A DNA stretch of 64,000 bases from Paraburkholderia kururiensis (GTDB taxonomy: Bacteria > Pseudomonadota > Gammaproteobacteria > Burkholderiales > Burkholderiaceae): assembly GCF_034424375.1 (NCBI RefSeq), contig NZ_CP139965.1, positions 4,712,001-4,776,000 on the forward strand. Direction: 5' to 3'. Positions within the stretch are counted from its first letter, which is position 1; each line of letters begins with the position of its first letter. Below, piece by piece: positions 24,226 to 33,170 of the stretch. The position numbers were made by a program, and so were the translations under genes. Under the pieces are notes generated by a model, which saw only the letters and a list, made by a program, of their open reading frames with translations, was not told the origin of the DNA and made no database searches.

Positions 24226-26166
24226 ATGCGTCGCCTTCCCCCTTCCGGCGAGCCTTCGCCGCTCGCAACCGGTCCGCGTAACGACTGGCAGACCATCGTT
24301 TCGCTGCTGCCCTACCTTGCCACCTACAAGTGGCGCGTGATCTTCGCGTTGACCTGCCTGATCGGCGCGAAGGTGGCGAACCTGGGCGTGCCTGTCGTGA
24401 TGAAGCGCATCGTCGACAGTCTCGCCTCCGTGCAGCAGCTCACGGCGCTCGGGCGCGCCGAGCATGCGCCCTCCATCGTGCTGGCGGGCGGCATCGGGCT
24501 GCTCGTGATTGCGTATGCCGTGGTGCGACTCTCGACTTCGCTCTTCACCGAACTGCGCGAAATCCTGTTTTCGAAGGTCACGGAAAGCGCCGTGCGGCAA
24601 CTCGCGCTCAAGGTGTTCCGGCATCTGCATGCGCTGTCGCTGCGCTTTCACCTGGACCGGCAGACGGGCGGCATGTCGCGCGATATCGAGCGCGGCACGC
24701 GCGGCATTACGCAGCTCATTTCGTATTCGCTCTACAGCATCCTGCCCACGCTCGTCGAAGTCGGGCTCGTGCTGGGCTTCTTCGTGGTGCGCTACGAGGC
24801 CTATTACGCCGTCGTCACGCTCGTGGCGCTGGTGGCGTACATCGTGTTCACGGTGAAGGTGACCGAATGGCGCACGCACTTCCGTCGCACGATGAACGAG
24901 CTCGATTCGCGCGCGAACTCGCGTGCCATCGATTCGCTGCTGAACTACGAAACCGTGAAGTACTTCGGCAACGAGGAATGGGAAGCGCAGCGCTACGACG
25001 AAAACCTCAAGCGCTATCGCGCGGCGGCCATCAAGTCGCAGAACTCGCTTTCGGCGCTGAACTTCGGGCAGCAGGCCATTATCGGCATCGGGCTCGTGTT
25101 CATTCTCTGGCGCGCGACGCAAGGCGTGATGGCGGGCCGGCTCACGCTGGGCGACCTGGTGCTCATCAACACGTTCATGTTGCAGCTCTACATCCCGCTC
25201 AACTTCCTCGGCGTGGTGTATCGCGAACTCAAGCAGAGCCTGACCGACATGGATCGCATGTTCTCGCTGATGGGTGTGATGCGCGAAGTGCCCGACGTGC
25301 CGAATGCGCCGCCGCTCGCCGTGCGCGGCGGCGAGGTGCGCTTCGATCACGTGAACTTTGCCTACGAGCCTTCGCGGCCCATCCTGCACGACGTGAGCTT
25401 CACGATTGCCGCGGGTACCACGACGGCGGTGGTGGGCCACAGCGGCTCGGGCAAGTCGACGCTCGCGCGGCTGCTGTTCCGCTTCTACGATCTGGACCGC
25501 GCAACCGGCGGTGCGATCGCCATCGACGGCCAGGACATTCGCGACGTGGCGCAGGACACGCTGCGTGCGGCCATCGGCATCGTGCCGCAAGACACGGTGC
25601 TCTTCAACGACACGATCTACTACAACATCGCGTACGGCAGGCCCTTGGCGTCGCGCGACGAGGTGATCGCGGCGGCGCGCGCGGCGCACATCCACGAGTT
25701 CATCGAAAGTCTGCCCAAGGGCTACGAGACGTCGGTGGGCGAGCGCGGGCTCAAGCTCTCGGGCGGCGAAAAGCAGCGCGTGGCGATTGCGCGCACGCTG
25801 CTCAAGAACCCGCCGATTCTCGTGTTCGACGAAGCCACGTCCGCGCTCGACTCGCGCTCGGAACGCGCGATCCAGCACGAACTCGACCAGATCGCGCGCA
25901 ATCGCACGACGCTCATCATCGCGCACCGGCTTTCTACGGTCGTGCACGCACAGCAGATCATCGTGATGGATCGCGGGCGCATCGTGGAGCAGGGCACGCA
26001 TGCGGAGTTGCTGCGCGCGGGCGGCCTGTTCGCGCAGATGTGGGCGCTTCAGCAGCAGCGTGCGGAACAGGAAGCGCGCGATGGGGACGGGGCGGGCGGA
26101 AGCGCGGAAGACGCGCCGCACGATGCGAGTGCGTTATCGCAGACGGAGACTAGCGGACGCGCTTGA
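24226..26166 (+). CDS. Atm1/HMT1-type ABC exporter (fused permease and ATPase)
   Basis: A 646-residue half-transporter, working as a homodimer. It has an N-terminal six-helix exporter domain (about 25-345) and a C-terminal ATPase with Walker A GHSGSGKST (about 404-412), signature LSGGEKQRVAIARTLL, Walker B ILVFDEATSALDS and an H-loop (IAHRLST). The permease sequences (TGGMSRDIERGTRGI, NYETVKYFGNE) mark the Atm1/ABCB7 group, which export glutathione-linked sulfur or metal-thiol compounds. Start: ATG at 24226. Its 3' end overlaps murU by 17 bases on the opposite strand. Confidence 0.93.
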   Translation: MRRLPPSGEPSPLATGPRNDWQTIVSLLPYLATYKWRVIFALTCLIGAKVANLGVPVVMKRIVDSLASVQQLTALGRAEHAPSIVLAGGIGLLVIAYAVVRLSTSLFTELREILFSKVTESAVRQLALKVFRHLHALSLRFHLDRQTGGMSRDIERGTRGITQLISYSLYSILPTLVEVGLVLGFFVVRYEAYYAVVTLVALVAYIVFTVKVTEWRTHFRRTMNELDSRANSRAIDSLLNYETVKYFGNEEWEAQRYDENLKRYRAAAIKSQNSLSALNFGQQAIIGIGLVFILWRATQGVMAGRLTLGDLVLINTFMLQLYIPLNFLGVVYRELKQSLTDMDRMFSLMGVMREVPDVPNAPPLAVRGGEVRFDHVNFAYEPSRPILHDVSFTIAAGTTTAVVGHSGSGKSTLARLLFRFYDLDRATGGAIAIDGQDIRDVAQDTLRAAIGIVPQDTVLFNDTIYYNIAYGRPLASRDEVIAAARAAHIHEFIESLPKGYETSVGERGLKLSGGEKQRVAIARTLLKNPPILVFDEATSALDSRSERAIQHELDQIARNRTTLIIAHRLSTVVHAQQIIVMDRGRIVEQGTHAELLRAGGLFAQMWALQQQRAEQEARDGDGAGGSAEDAPHDASALSQTETSGRA

Positions 26167-26881
26167 GCCGGGCGTCCAGTTCGGCGAGTTGCGCGGGCGT
26201 GCCCACGTTTTCCCAGACGCCTTCGTAAAGCTCGCCTGTGACGAGCCCACGCGCAATCGACTCGCGATAGTACGGTTTCAGCGCACAGCGCGTGCCGCGC
26301 GGCAGTGCGTGGAACATGCGCGTGTCGTACAGGCCGATGTTGCCGAACGTGTAGCGCGGCGAGCCTTCGAGGGAGAGCGTGCCGCCCGCGCGGTCGTCCA
26401 GCGCGAAATCGCCCGACGGATGAAACGGCGGGTTCGGCACCATGACGAGATGCATGCCCGGCTCGGGCTGTGCGGCGAGCCGTTCGGCGTGCTGCGCGAG
26501 ATGCGCGTAGTCGAAGTCGCTGTAGACGTCGCCGCTCACGGCGAGAAAGACTTCCGGCGTACCTGCGTCTTCGAGCAGCGGCAGCGCCTGCGCAATGCCG
26601 CCCGCCGTTTCCAGCGCCTCGTGCTCCGGCGAGTAGCGCAGCGCGACGCCCCAGCGCGAACCGTCACCGAGCCGCGCTTCGATCTGCGCCCCCAGCCACG
26701 CGTGATTGATCACGATGGTCGCAAAGCCAGCCTGCGCGAGCCTTTCGATCTGCCATTCGATCAACGGCTTGCCGCCAGCGGGCAGCAGCGGCTTCGGGCA
26801 GGTGTCGGTCAGCGGACGCATGCGTTCGCCGCGGCCGGCGGCGAAGATCATCGCCTTGCGGTTGAAGAGCGATTGGCTCAT
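26150..26881 (-). CDS. murU: N-acetylmuramate alpha-1-phosphate uridylyltransferase MurU
   Basis: A 243-residue sugar nucleotidyltransferase. In the peptidoglycan-recycling bypass MurU makes UDP-MurNAc from MurNAc-1-phosphate. The nucleotide-binding signature is AMIFAAGRGERMRPLTDTCPKPLLPAGGKPLI (residues about 10-42), with LAVSGDVYSDFDYAHL and a C-terminal NVGTPAQLAELDARLK. It lies 16 bases after the amgK-type kinase, the usual partner that supplies MurNAc-1-phosphate. General nucleotidyltransferases look alike, so the MurU name relies partly on that pairing. Confidence 0.9.
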   Translation of the reverse strand: MSQSLFNRKAMIFAAGRGERMRPLTDTCPKPLLPAGGKPLIEWQIERLAQAGFATIVINHAWLGAQIEARLGDGSRWGVALRYSPEHEALETAGGIAQALPLLEDAGTPEVFLAVSGDVYSDFDYAHLAQHAERLAAQPEPGMHLVMVPNPPFHPSGDFALDDRAGGTLSLEGSPRYTFGNIGLYDTRMFHALPRGTRCALKPYYRESIARGLVTGELYEGVWENVGTPAQLAELDARLKRVR

Positions 26882-26897
26882 GGGTCAGAACGATCGG

Positions 26898-27989
26898 TCA
26901 GAACGTGTAGCCGACTTCGGCGCTGCGGCCTTCGAGCGAATCGAGCAGCTTCGCAAACGGCGCGAGCGGCGCGTAGCGCTGCGTCACCTTGCGCGCGTAG
27001 TTCACGAAGCGCGGCAGATCGGCCAGGTAATGCGGCTTGCCGTCGCGATAGTTGATACGGCAGAAAAGGCCCAGCACCTTGATGTGGCGTTGCAGGCCCA
27101 TCCATTCGAGCTGCCGGTAGAACTCGCCGAAGTCTGCGTCGACGGGCAGGCCCGCCTTCTTCGCGCGCTCCCAGTACCACGCGAAGCAGTCCAGCTCGAA
27201 GGCCTCGTCCCACGACAGGAACGCGTCGCGCAGCAGCGAGACGACGTCGTAGGTGATGGGCCCGTACACGGCGTCCTGGAAGTCGATCACGCCAGGGTTC
27301 GGCGTGGCGATCATCAGATTGCGCGGCATGAAGTCACGCAGCATGAACACCTGGGGTTGCGCGCGTGCGCTCGCAATGAGCAGCGCGAAGGTGCGGTCCA
27401 GCACGCCGCGCGTCGCTTCATCTACGGTATGGCCCAGATGACGACCGATGTACCACTCGGGCATCAGCTCCATTTCGCGGCGCAGGAACGCTTCGTCGAA
27501 CGGCGGCAGCACGTCTTCGCGCGATGCGAGTTGCCAGCGAATGAGCGCGTCGAGCGCGTCACGCATCAGTTGGCGCGGCGCGGGGCGGCCTGGGTCTGCC
27601 GCTGAGGTCGTGCCGTCCGGCGCCGCGCTCTTGAGCGCGTTCAGATACGAATCGGTGCCCATGTCGGTGACGAGCATGAAGCCCGCATCGAAGTCCGCCT
27701 CCAGCACGGTCGGCACATGCACGCCGGCATCGGCGAGCAGTTGCGCCACCTGGACGAACTCGCGGCACTTTTCGGGCGGCGGGGCGTCCACGGCAATCGC
27801 GGTTCCGCCTTGTTGCGTGCCGGCGGCGAGCCGGAAGTAGCGGCGAAAGCTGGCATCGGACGAAGCCGGCGCCAGCGTGGCCAGATCGAGCCCGTGCCGT
27901 GAGGCGCGGCCGCCAAGCCAGGCGGTGAGCAGATCGAGTCGGGGATCGGGGGAGCCGGGCGGGCGAAGGGCGGCAGCGTGGAGCGTCAT
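26898..27989 (-). CDS. amgK: Anomeric MurNAc/GlcNAc kinase AmgK (phosphotransferase family)
   Basis: A 363-residue aminoglycoside-phosphotransferase-fold kinase. In Pseudomonas and related bacteria AmgK phosphorylates recovered MurNAc at C-1 and contributes to fosfomycin resistance through recycling. Visible: SSDASFRRYFRLA near residue 35, the Brenner-type catalytic stretch VFMLRDFMPRNLMI and the metal-binding VIDFQDAVYGPITYD. The ATG at 27989 is chosen; the frame extends to 28154 into the shared lptD upstream region. It pairs with murU downstream and diverges from lptD. Confidence 0.88.
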   Translation of the reverse strand: MTLHAAALRPPGSPDPRLDLLTAWLGGRASRHGLDLATLAPASSDASFRRYFRLAAGTQQGGTAIAVDAPPPEKCREFVQVAQLLADAGVHVPTVLEADFDAGFMLVTDMGTDSYLNALKSAAPDGTTSAADPGRPAPRQLMRDALDALIRWQLASREDVLPPFDEAFLRREMELMPEWYIGRHLGHTVDEATRGVLDRTFALLIASARAQPQVFMLRDFMPRNLMIATPNPGVIDFQDAVYGPITYDVVSLLRDAFLSWDEAFELDCFAWYWERAKKAGLPVDADFGEFYRQLEWMGLQRHIKVLGLFCRINYRDGKPHYLADLPRFVNYARKVTQRYAPLAPFAKLLDSLEGRSAEVGYTF

Positions 27990-28028
27990 GAAAACCGGGC
28001 GAAAACGGGAGGGGACAACGTATTGCCA

Positions 28029-28034
28029 TATAAT
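28029..28034 (+). promoter_or_regulatory. Candidate -10 element in the amgK-lptD divergent region
   Basis: A perfect TATAAT on the plus strand lies in a short AT-rich patch between the divergent amgK and lptD starts, 199 bases before lptD. No good -35 stands at 16-18 bases upstream. The same patch also gives TATTAT on the minus strand, so it may serve both genes. Confidence 0.35.
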
Positions 28035-28232
28035 ACCCCACGACTTTTTTGACGCGACTCGCGCCAAAGCCCCGAACAAACGGTTCGCCCGCCCGCTTCC
28101 TACCTTCATCGCAGAGCGCTTGCCCGATGAATTGTTAATGGTTGTGCATTCCAACTGTCACGGTTCGATTGCGCGAGGCGGCAGATCGTGAGCCGAAGGG
28201 CGCCCGGCCGGGCCGATCCGCCAAAACCTTAC

Positions 28233-30605
28233 ATGCCGCCCAGACAGTTTTTCCAGACGATCTCCTCCAGTGACGACTGCGTGCCGGGCAAAAGGCGGCT
28301 CATCGCGGCGCTCGTGGCCGTGCCGGGCTTCGTGCCCGCGTTCGCGCACGCCCAGCTCGCCGGGGACGCCGCGCAGCCACAGGCGCTCGACGGCCCGTGG
28401 AGCCTGCGCCTCGCGCCCCAGCTCGAAGAACATCCGGTGGCATCCGGCCAGCGTCCGGCGACGTTCGTGCTGGGCGACAGCACGACGGGCACGGCCAATC
28501 AGGACATCGCCGCGAAGGGTTCGGCCGAGGTGCGTCACAACACGGCCATCGTCAAGGCGGACGCGCTCCACTACGACGAAGACACCGACATGGCCGATGC
28601 GTACGGCCACGTGCGCATCACCCAGAACGGCAACACGTTCGTCGGCCCCGAGGCGCACCTCAAGGTGGAGTCGAGCGAAGGCTTCATGACCGCGCCGAAG
28701 TACCACTTCACGCTGACGGGCGGCTCAGGCAGCGCGGAACGCGTGGACCTGATCGACAACGAACGGTCGGTGTTCACGAAGGGCACCTACACGGCGTGCC
28801 GCTGCGAGTCGGACCCGGCCTGGTACATCAAGGGCACGGAGTTCGACTTCGACACGGGCGCCGACGAAGGCGTGGCCCACAACGGCGTGCTGTTCTTCCA
28901 GGGCCTGCCCATCTTCGCGAGCCCGTGGCTGTCGTTCCCGCTTTCCGGCGACCGGCGCAGCGGCCTCTTGCCGCCCACCTTCTCGCTCAGCTCGAACAAC
29001 GGCTTCGAGCTTTCGGTGCCGTACTACTTCAACATCGCGCCGAACCGCGATGCCACGATCACGCCGCGCATCATCTCGAAGCGCGGCGTGCTCACGCAGG
29101 TCAACTACCGTTATCTGTCGCCCAACTACGCCGGCCAGATTACAGGCGAGCTCCTGCCGAACGACGCGATCACGAAGACCAACCGCTACGCGCTGTACAT
29201 CCAGCACAACCAGAATTTCGGCGGCGGGTTCGGCGGCTACGTGTACTACAACAAGGTCTCGGACAACACGTATCCGGAAGACCTGGCGGGCACGTCCACG
29301 CAGTTCATCAACGGGCTGCAGACGACGTATCAGCAGGAAGCGGGGCTCACGTACAACAACGGCCCGTGGTCGGTGCTCGCGCGCTGGCAGCACTGGCAGA
29401 CGCTCGCGCCTTCGGCGCCGCCGTACGGCCGCGAGCCCGAGCTCAACGTGAAGTACGCGAAGTACAACGTGGGCGGCTTCGACTTCGGCGCGGAAGCCGA
29501 CTACTCGCGCTTTCGCATCACGACGCAGGACGCGACGCAGGGCGACCGTATCGTCTTCAATCCGTACGTGTCGTACTCGGTCGTGGGCCCCGGCTACTTC
29601 GTCACGCCGAAGGTGCAGTGGCACTTTGCGTCGTACAACCTGAGCAATATCGGTACGGGGTCGCCGGCGGGCCAGCCGAAGGACTTCACCGAGCAAGTGC
29701 CCACGTTCAGCTTCGACAGCGGGCTGATCTTCGACCGCTCGGTGCGCGTGTTCGGCGAGGATTACATCCAGACGCTCGAGCCGCGGCTCTATTACGTCTA
29801 CACGCCGTACCACAACCAGAACTTCGCGCCGGTTTTCGACACCGCCGAATCGGACTTCGGGCTGGCGGAAATCTTCACGCCGAACACGTTCGTCGGCAAC
29901 GACCGCATCGCCGACGCGAACCGCATCACTGCCGCCCTCACCACGCGCTTCCTCAACCCGGCGACGGGCGACGAGCGCGCGCGCTTCGTGATCGCGCAGC
30001 AGTACTACTTCCGCGACCAGCGCGTCACGCTGCTGCCGGGGCAGGCCACGTCGGAAGCCACGACGCACTCGGACCTGATTCTGGGCGCCGCGCTCAAGCT
30101 CGGGGCCGGTTTCGCTTCGGAAACGGCGTTCCAATATAATGCCGACAACAATCAGCTGACGAAGGCGAGCGTGGGTTTCGGCTTCAGTCCGGGCACCTCG
30201 CGTGTCGTGAACGTCGCCTATCGCTACACGCGCCAGAACACGACGCTCACCAACGAGCCGATCAACCAGATTCTGATTTCGGGGCAATGGCCGCTCTCGC
30301 ACCGCGTGTACGGTGTGGCCCGCTTCAATTACGACCTGGGCGGGCACCGCATCGTGGACGGCCTCGTCGGCATGCAGTACGACGCGGACTGTTGGGTGCT
30401 CGGCGTGGGTATCCAGCGCTACGCGAACGGGGTGAACACGGTAGGCAATCAGACCACCGGCACGCGCTTTCTGGCGCAGCTCACGCTCAAAGGGCTCTCG
30501 AACGTCGACAACGGCCTCGTTGCTGCGTTCCGCGCGGGCGTGGCGGGCTACACGCCGCTGCCGCCGGCTCCGCCGCCCGATTCACGTTTCACCAACTACG
30601 AATGA
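28233..30605 (+). CDS. lptD: LPS assembly outer-membrane protein LptD
   Basis: A 790-residue outer-membrane protein that with LptE inserts lipopolysaccharide at the cell surface. It has a signal peptide (cleavage near AFAHAQ, residue 37-41) and an N-terminal OstA/LptA-like jellyroll (about 80-230, AKGSAEVRHNTAIVKADALHYDE). A large beta-barrel follows, with many Tyr/Asn-rich strands and a C-terminal aromatic-ended region. The ATG at 28233 fits the family; the frame extends upstream to 28188. Mature protein cysteines are few: CRC and one near the C-terminus (DADCW). First gene of lptD-surA-pdxA-rsmA. Confidence 0.96.
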   Translation: MPPRQFFQTISSSDDCVPGKRRLIAALVAVPGFVPAFAHAQLAGDAAQPQALDGPWSLRLAPQLEEHPVASGQRPATFVLGDSTTGTANQDIAAKGSAEVRHNTAIVKADALHYDEDTDMADAYGHVRITQNGNTFVGPEAHLKVESSEGFMTAPKYHFTLTGGSGSAERVDLIDNERSVFTKGTYTACRCESDPAWYIKGTEFDFDTGADEGVAHNGVLFFQGLPIFASPWLSFPLSGDRRSGLLPPTFSLSSNNGFELSVPYYFNIAPNRDATITPRIISKRGVLTQVNYRYLSPNYAGQITGELLPNDAITKTNRYALYIQHNQNFGGGFGGYVYYNKVSDNTYPEDLAGTSTQFINGLQTTYQQEAGLTYNNGPWSVLARWQHWQTLAPSAPPYGREPELNVKYAKYNVGGFDFGAEADYSRFRITTQDATQGDRIVFNPYVSYSVVGPGYFVTPKVQWHFASYNLSNIGTGSPAGQPKDFTEQVPTFSFDSGLIFDRSVRVFGEDYIQTLEPRLYYVYTPYHNQNFAPVFDTAESDFGLAEIFTPNTFVGNDRIADANRITAALTTRFLNPATGDERARFVIAQQYYFRDQRVTLLPGQATSEATTHSDLILGAALKLGAGFASETAFQYNADNNQLTKASVGFGFSPGTSRVVNVAYRYTRQNTTLTNEPINQILISGQWPLSHRVYGVARFNYDLGGHRIVDGLVGMQYDADCWVLGVGIQRYANGVNTVGNQTTGTRFLAQLTLKGLSNVDNGLVAAFRAGVAGYTPLPPAPPPDSRFTNYE

Positions 30606-30701
30606 CACATGACCGCGGCGCAGCAGGCACGACGATGCGTGGGCAATGCGTCATCGAACGCGAGTAGACGGGCGAAGCGGCCCGCCATCTTTGGAGTATC
30701 T

Positions 30702-32069
30702 GTGGGAATCATGAAAAAGCTTCGCCTGGCAGCATGGGCTGCCACTTTCGCCGCCGCGGCGTATTTCCTGCCGGTCGCGCCGGCGAGTGCTCAGGCACTG
30801 AGCGCCCCGAACAACGGCCAGCTGGCCGACACGATCGCGGCAGTGGTCAACGACGGGGTCATCACGCAGCGCGAGCTGGACGAACGGGCAGGCCTCGTCG
30901 CGCGGCGTCTCACGCAGCAGGGCGCGCCCGTGCCGCCGACGGACCAGCTGCGCCTCCAGGTGCTCAATCAGATGGTGCTCGAACGCATCCAGCTGCAGAA
31001 GGCGAAGGAAGACGGCATCGTGATCGACGACGCCACCGTGCAGCGCACGCTCGCCCGCCTCGCCCAGGCCAACAACATGGATCTCGCCACGTACCGCGCG
31101 CGGATCGAGGCCGAAGGCGTGCGCTGGAGCACGTTCACGAACGACGCACGCACCGAGCTCACGCTCTCGAAGCTGCGCGAGAAGGAAGTGGACAGCAAGA
31201 TCACCGTGTCGGACGGCGAGGTCGCGAACTACATCGCGAGCCAGCGCGGGCCGAACGCCGGTCTCACGAGCGATCTGCGCTTCGAGCACATTCTGCTCAA
31301 GGCGCCGCAGAATGCGCCGCAGACCGAGATCGAGGCCGCGCAGCAGAAGGCGCAGGCGCTGCTGCAACAGGCGCTGGGCGGTGCCAACTTCGAAAAGCTC
31401 GCGAAGTCCGACTCGCAGGCAAGCGATGCAGGCAAGGGCGGCGACATGGGCTTTCAACCCACCTCGAAGCTGCCGGCCGAATTCGTGACGGCGGCTTCCA
31501 CGCTGCGTCCGGGCCAGGTGAACCCGTCGGTGATCCGCACCGGTGACGGTTTCGAAATCGTGCGCCTGATGGAGCGCCGCTCAGGCCAGGGCTCGCCTTC
31601 GGCGGACGCCTCGCACCTCACGCAGACGCACGTGCGCCACATCCTGCTGCGCGTGGGCGACGGCATGTCCGAGCCGCAGGCGCGCCAGAAGCTGCTCGAG
31701 ATTCGCCGTGAGGTGCTGGCGGGCGGCGATTTCGCCAAGTTCGCGCGCACCTACTCGCAGGACGGCTCTTCTTCGCAGGGCGGCGATCTGGGCTGGATCA
31801 GCCCGGGCGAGACGGTGCCTGAATTCGAGCGCGCCATGAATTCGCTGCAGGACGGCCAGGTAAGCGAGCCGGTTCGCACCGAGTACGGCTACCACCTGAT
31901 CCAGGTGCTGGGCCGCCGCGAAGCGCAGGGGTCGGTCGCACAGCAGATCGACCTCGCACGCCAGGCCATCGGCCAGCGCAAGGCGGAGCAGGCCTACGCC
32001 GACTGGCTGCGTCAGCTGCGCGACAGCGCCTATGTGGACTACAAGGTCGGCATGCCGTCCCTACAATAG
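30702..32069 (+). CDS. surA: Periplasmic chaperone and peptidyl-prolyl isomerase SurA
   Basis: A 455-residue periplasmic chaperone for outer-membrane proteins. A signal peptide ends near PASAQA (about residue 30), followed by a SurA N-terminal chaperone domain (DTIAAVVNDGVITQRELDER). Two parvulin PPIase domains follow (about 190-290 and 310-410; HVRHILLRVGDGMSEPQ marks the second). The GTG at 30702 has GGAG at good spacing (30693-30696); the ATG at 30711 would remove three residues and is an alternative. It follows lptD by 96 bases, and LptD is a known SurA client. Confidence 0.95.
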   Translation: MGIMKKLRLAAWAATFAAAAYFLPVAPASAQALSAPNNGQLADTIAAVVNDGVITQRELDERAGLVARRLTQQGAPVPPTDQLRLQVLNQMVLERIQLQKAKEDGIVIDDATVQRTLARLAQANNMDLATYRARIEAEGVRWSTFTNDARTELTLSKLREKEVDSKITVSDGEVANYIASQRGPNAGLTSDLRFEHILLKAPQNAPQTEIEAAQQKAQALLQQALGGANFEKLAKSDSQASDAGKGGDMGFQPTSKLPAEFVTAASTLRPGQVNPSVIRTGDGFEIVRLMERRSGQGSPSADASHLTQTHVRHILLRVGDGMSEPQARQKLLEIRREVLAGGDFAKFARTYSQDGSSSQGGDLGWISPGETVPEFERAMNSLQDGQVSEPVRTEYGYHLIQVLGRREAQGSVAQQIDLARQAIGQRKAEQAYADWLRQLRDSAYVDYKVGMPSLQ

Positions 32070-32098
32070 ACGGTAACGTCCGCCGTCCACTCCACGCC

Positions 32099-33124
32099 AT
32101 GACTGCCGCCTCGACTCCTTCGTCCGCCGCCGGCGCTGCGCAAGCGCCGCTGCAAATCGCCATCACGACCGGCGAGCCAGCCGGCGTGGGGCCCGAGCTG
32201 ACGGCGGCGGCACTCGCAGGCGCGGCCGCGCACTGGCCGGACGCGCAGTTCGTAGTGATCGGCGATGCGCAGTTGCTCGCGCAGCGCGCGAAAGCCGTCG
32301 GCGTGGACTGGGCATCGCTTGCGGCAAGCGGGCGGGTTCGCGTGCAGCACGTGCCGGTTGCTGTGCCGGCCGAGGCGGGCAAGCTCGATGCCGCCAACGG
32401 CCGCTACGTGCTGACGTTGCTCGATACCGCCATCGACGGCGCGATGGCCGGCACGTTCGACGCCATGGTCACCGCGCCGCTGCAAAAGAGCACGATCAAC
32501 GACGCCGGTGTGCCGTTCACCGGCCACACCGAATATCTCGCCGAGCGCACCCACACGCCGCGCGTCGTGATGATGCTGGCGGGCACGGGCCAACGGCCGC
32601 TGCGCGTGGCGCTGGCCACCACGCATCTGCCGCTCAAGGACGTCTCCGCGGCGCTCACCATTGAAGGTCTGGTCGAGACGCTGCGTATCATCAACAGCGA
32701 CCTGCGCCGCCATTTCGGCGTGCCGCTGCCGCGCATTCTCGTGACGGGCCTCAACCCGCACGCGGGCGAGAACGGCTACCTCGGGCGCGAGGAAATCGAC
32801 GTGATCTCGCCGGCGCTGAATGCCGCGTGCGCCGAAGGTATCGACGCCCGCGGCCCGTACCCCGCCGACACGCTGTTCCAGCCGCGTTATCTGAAGGACG
32901 CCGACTGCGTGCTCGCCATGTTCCATGACCAGGGTCTGCCGGTGCTCAAGTACGCGACCTTCGGCGAAGGCATCAACGTCACGCTGGGCTTGCCCATCGT
33001 GCGGACCTCCGTTGATCACGGCACCGCGCTCGATCTGGCCGGCACGGGCCGCGCGGACGCGGGCAGCATGGTCGCCGCCGTGGACGCCGCCGTTTCCATG
33101 GCGCGGCACCGTCGCGCGGCTTGA
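32099..33124 (+). CDS. pdxA: 4-hydroxythreonine-4-phosphate dehydrogenase PdxA
   Basis: A 341-residue NAD-dependent dehydrogenase of pyridoxal 5-phosphate synthesis. Family stretches are IAITTGEPAGVGPELTAAAL at the N-terminus, VTAPLQKSTIND, the metal-site FTGHTEYLAERTHTPRVVMM, NPHAGENGYLGREEIDVI, and CVLAMFHDQGLPVLKYATFGEGIN. Length is normal. It starts at ATG 32099 directly after surA and precedes rsmA, the usual proteobacterial order. Confidence 0.97.
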   Translation: MTAASTPSSAAGAAQAPLQIAITTGEPAGVGPELTAAALAGAAAHWPDAQFVVIGDAQLLAQRAKAVGVDWASLAASGRVRVQHVPVAVPAEAGKLDAANGRYVLTLLDTAIDGAMAGTFDAMVTAPLQKSTINDAGVPFTGHTEYLAERTHTPRVVMMLAGTGQRPLRVALATTHLPLKDVSAALTIEGLVETLRIINSDLRRHFGVPLPRILVTGLNPHAGENGYLGREEIDVISPALNAACAEGIDARGPYPADTLFQPRYLKDADCVLAMFHDQGLPVLKYATFGEGINVTLGLPIVRTSVDHGTALDLAGTGRADAGSMVAAVDAAVSMARHRRAA

Positions 33125-33170
33125 CGCGTTACGACGCTTCGCTTTCACTCTTTTCCGGTTTTCTCCATCG

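Noticed and set aside
28725..30347. A 540-codon minus-strand open frame opposite lptD.
   Set aside because: Arg/Val/His-rich shadow of lptD with no domain.
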